From positions 620,001 to 684,000 of the forward strand of contig NC_059507.1 of the NCBI RefSeq assembly GCF_914767665.1: DNA of 64,000 bases. The letters are read 5' to 3'. How positions within the stretch are numbered: position 1 is the stretch's first letter; each line of letters begins with the position of its first letter. The notes beneath the pieces are model-generated. The model had not been told where the DNA came from. It did no database searches and worked only from the letters and a program-made list of their open reading frames with translations. Source of the DNA: Harmonia axyridis (Eukaryota > Arthropoda > Insecta > Coleoptera > Coccinellidae). This document shows, in pieces, positions 45,145 to 55,590 of the stretch. Made by a program: the position numbers and the translations under genes.

Positions 45145-46052
45145 AAGAGTGTTTTTTTTCGAGGTATATAACTTTAAGTTGACATTACTGTTCAAGATGG
45201 CGACCGATTCAACAGCTGTCAAGTGATTTATTCTCGGTTTGGTTTGGCAATTCATCATAAATAGACTCACGCCTGAACAACGCTTGCAAATAGTGCAATT
45301 TCATTCCGAAAATAATGATTCTGAGATTGCCGTTGTTCCCGATTTTCATAAGCGAATTTTGTTTAGCGAACAAACAAAACTGCCGCATTTGGAGTGAAGC
45401 TAATCCTCAAGTGTATGTCGAAACACCGTTACATCCAGAAAAACTGACTGTTTGGTGCGCTTTATGGGCTGGTGAAATCATTGGTCCGTACTTCTTCAAA
45501 AACGATGATGGCCAGAACGTTATAGTCAATGGTGATCGGTATAGAGCCATGATTACTAACTTTTTCATTCCTGAATTGAACAAACATGATGTCCAGGAGC
45601 TGTGGTTCCAACAAGACGGCGCAACAAGTCACACAGCTCGTGCCACAATCGATTTATTGAAAGACACGTGATGGTGACCGCCTAATTTCACGTTTTGGAC
45701 CTGTGAATTGGCCTCCAAGATCTTGTGATTTAACACCGCTAGACTACTTTCTGTGGGGCTATGTAAAGTCATTGGTCTATGCAAATAAGCCACAAACCCT
45801 TGACCACTTGGAAGACAACATTCGCCGTGTTATTGCCGATATACGGCCACAAATGTTGGAAAAAGTCATCGAAAATTGGACGTCCAGATTGGACTACATC
45901 CGAGCCAGCCGTGGCGGTCATATGCCAGAAATCATATTTAAACTGTAATGTAACAAGATTATCTTGCCGATAAATGAAATTCATGTCAATCGAATAATCC
46001 ATCGTTGTTTTATTGCAATTTAGAGTTCTATAGCTCTAAAAAAAACACCCTT
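45145..46052 (+). mobile_element. Short DD41D mariner, copy 11 (group B)
   Basis: 908 bp with TA on both sides (45143-45144, 46053-46054). Left end AAGAGTGTTTTTTTTCGAGG. The catalytic frame starts at 45315 and is shifted at about 45670 ('acgtgatggtgacc' for 'acgtttggtgacc'); it resumes at 45703-45948. Confidence 0.92.
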
Positions 46053-46054
46053 TA

Positions 46055-47221
46055 TATATTTACAGTTCTGTGGTCTCTAATGACGCAATTGGCACAGCAC
46101 TGTTATAAAAAGCCCTAATTCGTTCTAAATGTACATTTCCAAAAAAAAATGTAATTGGAATTAGAAGATAATTCGGTAAATTACCAACCTAGCTGAAGTT
46201 GAAAAGGCAACTGTAGGTTTCAGGTCGAATACCTAATATCATGTTATCACATAAAATGAAAGACATTGCTAATTCAGTATTTTTTTACATTTTATGACAT
46301 ATTAACTCATTTGGGGTTTGTAAAGGTTGAAACTGAAGGCGAAGAGGCAATAACTTAAGATCTTCTTACTGATATATTCTTTCCCTTAGAATTATCTCAA
46401 GTACCTCGAAAAAAACCTAGAGTTTAGTTTTCTACGTATTCGGAAACATCAAAAGAACTGGTTGAATTTTAAATTATAATTTGAGTTTTTTAAAGGGAAA
46501 AGAACAGGACTTATAGCAGAGGGAACCCATGATTTTTCAAATTTCAAAGTATTTTCAGTTCAAAATTTGTCAGCATATGCCATATTTTCCTTAATGAGGT
46601 GGGGATAAATCTCATATAACGATAAACCTAACAGTTCCATTCATTTTCACATAGCTGAGATGTCAAATAAGTAAAAGCGAACTCTACCAGATTAACAAGA
46701 TTAATCTGTGTCTGTTTCTAACAGGTATCAAAAAGTATGAAATATTCTTGAATAAAGTTTGCAAACTTCGATGTTTCTTATGAAGCATTATAAAACCACG
46801 GTTTAATGAAACTGCAGAGGAAGCTGTTCATTCATGTTTTTCAATGGACTGGTGAAAATTTTGAATTGACAGAAAGCTAATCTACGAAAATTATAGAACG
46901 AATATTTTGTGCCAAAAAACAATAGGTAATTTAAGTTGCATTTTAATAATGTTGAAGAGGATTTGGTCAATTCGTTTATTATGATCTTGAAAACAATTTT
47001 TACTTATGTTATATTCTTAGTGACATGAAAAATGTTTAGAATTACGTACATTTCAGCAAATTAGAATTTTGAATAGAAAATTTCTGAAATACCGAATTGT
47101 ATTATAGAAATCAGATCTCTTCAATCAGTTCCTTGCAATCTTTAATAATTTAATAATAATAATAATTTTTTATAATTTCTACAAATTTTTTAACGATAAT
47201 GTTTTTGAATTTAAGGACATA
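46055..47221. other. Intergenic, no gene seen
   Basis: AT-rich with an (AAT)n run near 47145-47170. Confidence 0.4.
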
Positions 47222-47904
47222 TACAGGGTGTTTCTAAATTGGAGACACAAACAAAAATAAAAGATTCCTCGGATCATTTAAAGAAAAAAAGGCCTATTAT
47301 CATGGGGCCGAAAACGCTTTGTTTTCGAGATACAGGGTGTTAAAGTTTTTTCATTATAGCATCTTTCTTTCACAAGATAATTCTTAAATTTGGCATAGAT
47401 ATTCCAATTTAAAGTTGTCATCATGTGATATGCTAATTTTGAATGCAAATCTACAGGGTGATATTTTTTCTGGAACAGTGCTCAACTATTTTTTGGTGGG
47501 ATGGTGGGACAATAATGGTTTAGAAAAATTTTAAAATATTTTGATCTAGTACAATTCTTTTTGGTTTTTTGTAGTTTTGTCGCATTTGCTACCGATTTCG
47601 AGAAAAATTTCAAACAATTCTCAAGTAATCCTCAGGAAAATCCAAATAATCATAAAAATGGAGTTAGTAAACTGTTATGAATGAATTAATTTTAAGTTTT
47701 GATACTTATTCACCCAATCTATAATGAAAATTGATAAAGATCCGATAAACTAGTATAATCATCACAAGAAAGTAGGACTACAAGAAACACTCTGTATCAC
47801 GAAAGCAAACCTTTTATGGGCCTATGTTTATAGGACTTTTTTCTTAAAATTATCCAAGGAATCCCTCATTTTCCCTTGTACCTCCAATTCAGGAACACCC
47901 TGTA
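47222..47904. repeat. MITE with TACAGGGTGTTTCTAAATTGG-type ends
   Basis: Left end TACAGGGTGTTTCTAAATTG, right end CCAATTCAGGAACACCCTGTA. The inner arms pair loosely ('ggcctattatcatgg' with 'gggcctatgtttatagg'). Related pieces lie at 8629, 49130-49363, 59036 and 60230. Confidence 0.7.
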
Positions 47905-47974
47905 GAATTATGTTCAAATTTGGAAAAATAGAACTTGAAATAGAACATTTCTGAAATGAAATAGCTAAACAAAG

Positions 47975-48054
47975 AATAAATAATAATACACTGCTGATTT
48001 CCACAAAATTTTGTGGAAAATTTTGTGGAAATCAGCAGTGTATTATTATTTATT
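47975..48054. repeat. Perfect 80-bp palindrome (38-bp arms, 4-bp loop)
   Basis: The left arm 47975-48012 and right arm 48017-48054 are exact reverse complements around the loop GTGG. The core of the arm is ACACTGCTGATTTCCACAAA. The arms stop matching at 47974/48055. A transcript would form a near-ideal hairpin of pre-miRNA size, but perfect pairing is more typical of a recent foldback repeat. Confidence 0.85.
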
Positions 48055-48452
48055 TAAAATGAATTTCCATCAAGTGAAGACCGAATCAATCAAATAAACA
48101 AAGAATCTTCCAATAATTTTCATAGGTACTGGAACTCGATTATAAAATCAGATTTTATCTGTAAGTTTATTATATTGCTTTAACTGATCTGGAAGAAGAT
48201 TTTCACGTAATTTTCATCCGAAAAGAATTTGCAATAAAAACATCGACAGTCCATGTGAAAAAATTTTCTGTAAAACTACAAATATAAAAAATTCGAAACA
48301 CACAAAAATCACCCAATTCCAAAAAAGTTCCAAAGTGAAAATTTCAACTTTCCGTCGCACTTTTTCAACACCGCACTATTTCCCCTCGCGAAAATTCAAA
48401 CCTGGGGGAAAACCTCACACAAAAGGACGAAAAATCAAGGATATCTACTCAC
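48055..48452. other. Flank, no gene seen
   Basis: AT-rich up to about 48340, then rising GC toward the candidate exon at 48453. Confidence 0.35.
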
Positions 48453-48630
48453 CTCTCGATGGCTCGCAAACCCTATACCGCGATATTGTACAAAACACGG
48501 AACAACGCTGGTCAACAAGTGTTTCAGGATAACTCTTATCAGGATAGCTCTTTATCCTTTGAAGGCGCCCACATAGCGCCTGGAGGGGAGGCGCCAAAGC
48601 CCCCATTGGCCGATTTCTGATCTCTCCCAC
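48453..48630 (-). other. Candidate 5' exon of a minus-strand gene
   Basis: An island of higher GC in AT-rich DNA. On minus it ends with an excellent donor (CGAGAG|GTGAGTAG at 48453/48452). It is preceded by 'ggcgcctcccctccaggcgc' and a CCAAT-type box ('cggccaatggggg') near 48610. The 61-codon frame within it has no known motif, so it may be untranslated. The only recognised minus-strand gene downstream is FMRFamide, about 28 kb away, whose coding exon follows a 5' UTR acceptor. A link is speculative. Confidence 0.35.
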
Positions 48631-49129
48631 AACTCGCTTAATTTTGGTGTAAGATATCTTTTTTTTGATTTATGCCGCCAAATTGCCGGTTGATATTTTG
48701 TAACTGATGTTTTGCGATCTGTAAGGGATGCTGATGGACCAGAGTTTAGAATTAGCGTGAAGATTTAGGGGAGAAACGTAAAACGTTTTTCTTCATTTCG
48801 ACAACTATAAATCTGCAAGCGAAGGGCTCTAGATTGAATAGATACAAATTTCAGAGATGGATTGCAAATTGGGCATACATCACATTTCAATCCCATTATC
48901 TGGCGTAATGTGGATTGGTTTATGTTTGGATACAGGGTGTCCGGTTGGCCATTTGATCTGATAATTATGGGGTGGATTATTAATTTATATCAGAGGGAGT
49001 TTAATTGTGAAATAGGATTCTTCGTTTGGTCTATTGATTTTGAGAGATTCGAGGCGAATATTGAAAATTTACTATACAGGGTGGAGGTTGACAATTGAAA
49101 ATGAGTGATTTCTTGTGGAATTTTGAGAA
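48631..49129. other. No gene seen
   Basis: Possible promoter side of the candidate exon. MITE ends occur at 48931 ('atacagggtgtccggttgg') and 49074 ('tatacagggtggaggttg'), which together may bound a small 150-bp element. Confidence 0.35.
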
Positions 49130-49363
49130 AGAAAGTCCTATAAACGTTTTGTTTTCGAGATACAGGGCGTTTCTTGTAGTCCTATTTTTTGAAATGATTA
49201 TACCAGTTTATCGCATTTTTATCGATCTTCGCTACAGAAGGGGTGAATAAGTAGATACCAAAACTTCCAATTTTGAATTAATTAATTCGAATTTTCCTGA
49301 GGATTGCTTGAGAACTAAAATTTTCATCTAAATCGGTAGCAGATACGACAAAACTAAAACTAC
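49130..49363. repeat. Fragment of the 47222-47904 MITE, cut by copy 12
   Basis: 'gttttcgagatacagggcg' and 'aaatcggtagcagatacgac' match parts of 47222-47904 in reverse order. The match ends where mariner copy 12 starts. Confidence 0.55.
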
Positions 49364-50269
49364 AGAACTTTAAATTGCAATAAAACAACGATGGATTATT
49401 CGATTGACATGAATTTTATTTATCCGCAAGATAATCTTGTGGCATTACATTTTAAATATGATTTCTGACATATGACCGCCACGGCTGGCTCGGATGTAGT
49501 CCAATCTGGACGTCCAATTTTCGATGACTTTTTCCAATATTTGTGGCCGTATATCGGCAATAACGCGGCGAATGTTGTCTTCCAAATGGTCAAGGGTTTG
49601 TGGCTTATCCGCATAGACCAATGACTTTACATAGCCCCACAGAAAGTAGTCTAGCGGTGTTAAATCTCAAGATCTTGGAGGCAAATTCACAGGTCCAAAA
49701 CGTGAAATTAGGCGGTCACCAAACGTGTCTTTCAATAAATCGATTGTGGCACGAGCTGTGTGACATGTTGCGCCGTCTTGTTGGAACCACAGCTCCTGGA
49801 CATCATGGTTGTTCAATTCAGGAATGAAAAAGTTAGTAATCATGGCTCTATACCGATCACCATTGGACATCATCGTTTTTGAAGAAGTACGGACCAATGA
49901 TTCCACCAGCCTATAAAGCGCACCAAAAGTCAGTTTTTCTGGATGTAACGGTGTTTCGACATACAATTGAGGAATAGCTTCACTCCAAAAGCTGCAGTTT
50001 TGTTTGTTGACGTAGCCATTCAATCAGAAGTGCGCTTCATCGCTAAACAAAATAAAATGGACGTAGTGCGCGATACGTATTCCGCACAGAACCATTATTT
50101 TTGAAATAAAATTGCACTACATATTTGCAAGCGTTGTTCAGGCGTGAGTCTATATTCACGAAGAATTGCCAAACCAAACTGAGAATAAATCACCTGACAG
50201 CTATCAAATCGGTAGCCATCTTGAACAGTAATGCCAACTTAAAGTTATATACCTCGAAAAAAACACCCT
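49364..50269 (-). mobile_element. Short DD41D mariner, copy 12 (group A), end-truncated
   Basis: The left outer about 18 bp of the terminal repeat are missing (starts at 'agaactttaaattgc'); the right end CACCCTA is followed by TATA. It has several small gaps (for example loss of 'ctgtaacgttctggc') and several shifts. The frame 49667-50023 is partly open. Confidence 0.88.
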
Positions 50270-50280
50270 ATATAATTGTA

Positions 50281-50600
50281 ATATAGGGTGTCTCATTTAA
50301 AAAACACCAACTCTCCTCTGCATTTCTATGAAGCGGTAAATAATTTCTATGATCTGTTATGAGTATCATATAAACCATAAAAATTACTTAAGAAATTGTT
50401 TCAGAATTTTTAGAATATCTCGAACAGAAATCAAGATGTAATTAAATATTTGATACAGTAATTTTTCAAAAACGTCCTGTAACTGAAGAACAAATCAAGT
50501 TATCGAGATGCTCCAAGTGAGCATCGAATTTGGTATACATGTATATATCTATAAGTTGTCCCAAAAGAAAATGTACATGTAAAAATTTGGGACACCCAGT
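50281..50600. repeat. Decayed TACAGGGTGTCCC-type MITE
   Basis: 'tatagggtgtctcatttaa' at the left; 'catcgaatttggtatac' and 'tttgggacacccagtacat' at the right; internal 'atctcgaacagaaatcaag' matches 31100. Confidence 0.5.
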
Positions 50601-51186
50601 ACATAAAGTATGGGTAGACATAACTAACACCCTTTATATGAATGCCCGTTCTATTTTCTTACTGTCCCTCTACTAATTCATAAAAAGGGCCATCTTTCCC
50701 TCTGACATTGATGGAAAAAAACACATCAAATGGCAAAAGAAGCCTCCAACAGAAATTATAGACAGAATAAGAGACTGGTGACTTGTAACAATGTAAGACA
50801 TAAAATGTGGCACAGAAGGATGGCAGGAAAGCCCTCTAACTAGCACCCCAAGAATTTATTCTAATCCTTATTTATTGTCCCGCCATTGTATTCCTGCCCG
50901 AGAAAAATATAAACTGAATTGTGGGAAAGGGATCTCCTCATAAATGATGAAAAATCTGCCTTGTCCGTGACGCTGAGGCCTAATTTTGGTCCATTATTCC
51001 CAATAATAAACCTGGAATCTTTCGAAGAAAATATCTTCGATGGTTTTAATGTTGAAGTTTTCGAATTTTTCATGAAAATTCGAGAAAAACTCTGAACTCG
51101 TGTCTGTGCTTTTGAGCGTTCGTCATTTGAGATCCTATCGAAAACTACAGTTAACAAGTTACTCAATAAGTCCTGGCGCACATTTG
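50601..51186. other. No gene seen
   Basis: A minus-strand frame of 131 codons (50861-51256) reads RQDLLSNLLTVVFDRISNDE but shows no known domain; probably chance or an old transposon. Confidence 0.3.
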
Positions 51187-51890
51187 TTGTTGTTTGAAAA
51201 ATGGATAAAAACGAGTTTCGTGTATGGACAAAATACCTACTTTTCAAGCGAAGCAAATGCTTGATATTGTGTTATTTAGACTCTGTTCTATCGACAAAAA
51301 TGGTAAAAAAATACACCAGGAAAGAATTCTTCCTGAAGAAAAGATATTTAAAAATTGTAGGACCGTTGGAGAACAGGGTGTCTCAAATTCGAAGCTCACT
51401 GAAAGCATATCGAAGAACTTAGCAAGATATTTACAATCTGATTTCTGATATATTATTATTTTGGAAAAATAAATCGAAGATCCTTGTAATATAGTCTTAT
51501 AGTTCTCGAGATAATCTTGGAGGGCATCGAATTTGGGACACCCTGTACATGTATCACTCTTGAAGAGGACAATTTGTTGTTGTTCGAAAAATGGTTAAGA
51601 ACAAGTTTTGTGTATCGACAAATTTTTTAAAACCTTAGTCAAATTGAACGAATTTCGCTTTTAACTCCTAGACCGCCCAGCTTACTCTCCAGATCTGGCC
51701 TCCATTGATTACGGACTTTTTCAGACCTCAAAAAAATGCTCCAGGAAAGGAAATTTGGCTCTAAGGAAAGCAAAAACGATTTTATCAACAGAAAAGTTAT
51801 TGGAAAGCAAGAGGAGCGTTGTATCTCTCTTCTATCTTGAGGATGGCTATGCTGACGAATTAAGTCGTATTTCAAGAAATAAACAATATT
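51187..51890 (+). mobile_element. Mariner remnants split by a MITE
   Basis: Start MDKNEFRVWTKY at 51201. A small MITE (51374-51545, ends 'acagggtgtctcaaattcg' and CGAATTTGGGACACCCTGTA) follows. A second start-like copy (MVKNKFCVSTN) lies near 51590. Near 51665 a C-terminal scrap reads RPPSLLSRSG and FSDLKKMLQERKFGSKE. All are decayed. Confidence 0.55.
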
Positions 51891-52440
51891 ATTTTAAATA
51901 TTTCCACTTCAAAGAATGTTGAAAATAATTGTCTGGGTGTGAGTAGATTATCCCCAGCATTGCCCTTGGGTGCCGCCCATGGTTATAGATGAGGGTGTGT
52001 CAGTGGTGTAATTTTCCACGTAGCTCGGTAACTATCTGTATACAATTTAAAAAATCATTAATTATTCGAGATAACAAGCTTACGCATCAACCGATTCGAA
52101 TTTGAACTTTCTACAAAATTCCTAATTTAACATAATTGAACAGAAACCTAAATTCCAACAAACATGTTTATATATATGGTTCAAAGTAAATATAACAGAT
52201 GGCAGCACAAATCAAATGCAATGTATCTCATATTTTTATTTGAAATCTCAATTGATTCATTACTTTTCACATTGTTTTCGATATATCATTTAAGGATCCA
52301 CTTTTCGATAAATACGTATCAAACGAAGTTATCGTTTTTTTTAGTTTCCATATACCGTGAGGCTTTATTCAAATTACCCGCCTCAATTTGGTTTGGTTGT
52401 GTTGGTATGAATGTCCGGTCCATAAAGTACTTCATTTGTT
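51891..52440. other. Upstream region of RpL40, no other gene seen
   Basis: AT-rich. A 123-codon + frame (52164-52535) overlaps the presumed promoter and first exon and is not considered coding. Confidence 0.4.
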
Positions 52441-52496
52441 TAGTTTCCTCTCCTTTTAAAGATTTGGAAGTTGTGACGACCACGTATTTGTGGAAA
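52440..52496 (+). promoter_or_regulatory. Presumed RpL40 start region with TOP/TCT tract and first exon
   Basis: A pyrimidine tract 'tttcctctccttttaaag' fits the TCT initiator and 5' TOP used by ribosomal-protein genes; transcription would start near 52453. A short untranslated exon ends at the donor AAA|GTAAGT (52497), and the intron ends at the acceptor before 52646, eleven bases before the ATG. Confidence 0.5.
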
Positions 52497-52635
52497 GTAA
52501 GTATTTCTGGAATTATTATATTTAGTAAAGTTTAATCGTATTAATTTATGTTTGAAGAATCTTATAATATAGAGAAATCTCATTTCCTAACCAAATTTTA
52601 TACTTATTATAATTGACATGTTGCTGACAAATTAA

Positions 52636-53043
<408 letters not shown>

Positions 53044-53159
53044 GCTATAATGTTATTCAATCTATGGAGGAGTGTATTAAAATTGAAATAGCAATATTCA
53101 TGGTTTTTCAACCGATTGGCAGAGAACTGTTAGTATTATTATTCTAATTTTAATAGAAT

Positions 53160-53165
53160 AATAAA
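53160..53165 (+). terminator. Polyadenylation signal of RpL40
   Basis: AATAAA about 115 bases after the stop codon. Confidence 0.6.
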
Positions 53166-53880
53166 TATGTAAATTTTCATTAGATGTGTTTCTTTAATTA
53201 ATACTCCTATTTAAGAACTGTTACATCAATTGTTGTCGATTTGTAAAGCCGAGTTATAGTTATAAAATATTATCAGAAATAATTTCTCCTGAAGTTCACA
53301 TAAGTAAACGTATCTCGGAAAGAACATGAATTATCTGAGATAAATCGAAATTATCAACTAGATCGAGCTCTATATTTACAACTAAAGATTACCCACCACC
53401 ATACATAAAAAATCTATGACCTGGCGGGGTTTTGAACCCGCTGCTATCGGCAACCTGCTCGACTTTCATAAAAGAACAGGTCTTGCCAAAGGCCCGAACA
53501 GTTCTGGACTATTCTTTCATTTAACCTGTTCTGTTGAAGAACAGGTTCAGAGTATTGCGCATAGATTGCCACACCACTTTTTTATCGTTAGTGTTCTGTG
53601 GTTTCAAAATATTCTGTTCTGAATTCAATGAATATCCTGATTCCGATATCTACTGGCGAAAATTAAAAAGTCATATTATACTTTTTATTGTTTTATATTC
53701 AAAGATCTATCCCCTTGCTTTAGCAATTCCAAGCATGGTGAAACATCTTTCGTTTTATTTTATGTTCTATGCATCTTGAAGAACTAACCTACACATATTA
53801 GTAATTGAAAACAATAAAACTAGGATTTATAATGTTTCTTAAAATGCTATACTTTCGCATATAATTCATATGGTGTTGTG
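53166..53880. other. Intergenic, tRNA-like scrap only
   Basis: On minus near 53416-53445 'gcgggttcaaaaccccgcc' resembles a tRNA T-arm and acceptor, but no complete cloverleaf follows. A short hairpin AACCTGTTC/GAACAGGTT lies at 53523-53547. No gene is supported. Confidence 0.35.
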
Positions 53881-53900
53881 AACGTCTCCCTTTCTGAAAA

Positions 53901-55078
53901 ATGGAACAAAGATTCAAAGAAGGTGAAAGAATCTTGATTGTTTTAAACACTGGAGAAAATTTTGAAGGTGACTATGTGAAAGGCACCGATACTCGAATTG
54001 AAATAGATAATTTTTTACATTATGAATCTGGAAACAAATTTGATACCAAATGGACTTTTTACAAGAGAGAGATATGCTCAGTGTTGAGGATTACTGGGAA
54101 AAAAAATGATGACACTTCAAACGAAAAAGTAGCTACTAAAACTGTTAATAATAATATTCTCATTCCAAGAGCGGAATATGAAAGACTGCTAAAAATGACT
54201 GATGATTACATAGTTATAAAGACCGATGATAAAACATATTATGATAGTATTGAAAAATTATCAAATTTTGAATCTCTAGGTGTTGTAGCTAGTAATTGTG
54301 AAAAGGGACGAGGTGGAAGAATAAAAATGTTGGTTTTAAGCACATGGAAGCAAGTATTTATTTTCAGTTTCCATAATTTCCGGACAAAAAGGTTTCCTGT
54401 AGAATTAGCTGACATATTGCAGTCTCACTATATTAAAAAAGTTGTCTTCAATGGAGGAACTCTTGTAGATTGTTTATTACATGCTTACAATATACATATG
54501 AACAACATTTATGACATTCAGGTAAGGCTGAGTTAATTAAATTTAATTTTATTTCTTTTCTGAATTTGTTATATTTGAATAAAGTCTTGTACAAAGTAAT
54601 TGGTTTTTTGAAATATTATTATTCTTTGTCTATACTTTTTGATTTGAAAATGATTTTGACTGTTTTATTTCAGATTTCTCATCTTCTTCTCATGAAGAAT
54701 TCCACAGGAGAATGTAGAGAGGAACTACCTACTATTGGAGATTGTCTTACAGAATATTTCAACTTTTCTTCAACTTTCATCACTGCGGCATTAGAAATAT
54801 TGAAAGATACGTGGGAAATTGTGCCGGTGGAAATTGATAAGCTCAAAAAAATATCAAAAGTTGCTACCTATTTGATATTATTGAAGGACCATCAAATGTC
54901 CTTGATGATGAAAGACTATGATCAAGCCGTCGAAGCTTATAACAATTTATTTTCGAAGAGTACCAATTATCATTCCTTAGAAATGGCTTCAAATCAAAAA
55001 TGCACAAAACAAATAGACGACTTAATTCCTTGTGCTCTGTTAAAACCAAATTCGCTCAAAAGTGTTAAATATGCCTGA
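53901..55078 (+). CDS. EXD1-like protein (Sm-like fold plus DEDD-type exonuclease fold)
   Basis: Two exons, 53901-54521 and 54674-55078 (CAG|GTAAGG ... TTTCAG|ATT, phase 0), 341 residues. Residues 1-65 look like an Sm-like domain (RILIVLNTGENFEGDYV, then KREICSVLRI), and about 105-260 like the 3'-5' exonuclease fold (YYDSIEKLSNFESLGVVA, KKVVFNGGTLVDCLLHAYNI, NNIYDIQISHLLL). This order matches EXD1, which in mouse and silkworm acts with Tdrd12 in piRNA biogenesis on germ granules and lacks nuclease activity. Here too the acidic residues expected after 'GV' are replaced (VVASNCEKG), and the usual His-Asp before the helix is Asn-Gly. It lies 860 bp after RpL40; AATAAA overlaps the stop region (55079). 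I infer an RNA-binding adaptor role. Orthology needs a search; another member of the EXD family (for example an Egalitarian relative) is less likely given the length. Confidence 0.75.
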
Positions 55079-55084
55079 AATAAA

Positions 55085-55590
55085 ATATATAGGTATGATA
55101 AAATAAATATATTTCCAGTATTACACTTCAGTTTGTTTTTATTGTATCACCCTGCAAGACTGGGAAGTTATAACTTTATAACTAGTATCTGCCAGTAGAA
55201 TTAATACAGAAGATTTCAATCCTTGAATTTATCAAACTTATTTCTCTAATGCCAAAAACAATAACAACTATCTCAAATATTTGATGTGTTCTATGACAAT
55301 AGCACAGACGACTTTGACAATAGACAGTATTCTGTGATTGATCTCAAAATAAACAAACAGCTTTCAATAACACCCCTTCCATTATTACAGATCTGATAAT
55401 TAAAACATTAATTAATTACTCTATTATCTCAAAACAGAGTAGTGTAAACTGATCTACTTTTGGTATTCGAATTAATCAAGTCATTCACGCCGAAGGCTAA
55501 ACTGTCTAACTGCTAATTCCCAGCTGTCTATGCAATAACTTGCAAATTATATTAAACATTATTACTATTGTGATTCAATGGAGTTTTTAA
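55085..55590. other. Intergenic between EXD1-like and LARGE
   Basis: No coding frame. The start codon or first exon of LARGE should lie here or in the few bases after it, but no in-frame ATG with a clear donor was found. Confidence 0.4.

Noticed and set aside
52164..52535. 123-codon frame upstream of RpL40
   Set aside because: Runs across the presumed transcription start and the first intron of RpL40, very Phe/Ile/Ser-rich as random AT-rich DNA; no motif.
53416..53445. tRNA-like T-arm on the minus strand (GCGGGTTCAAAACCCCGCC)
   Set aside because: No acceptor, D-arm and anticodon arm could be placed at the right spacing, and the loop is irregular; at most a tRNA-derived scrap.
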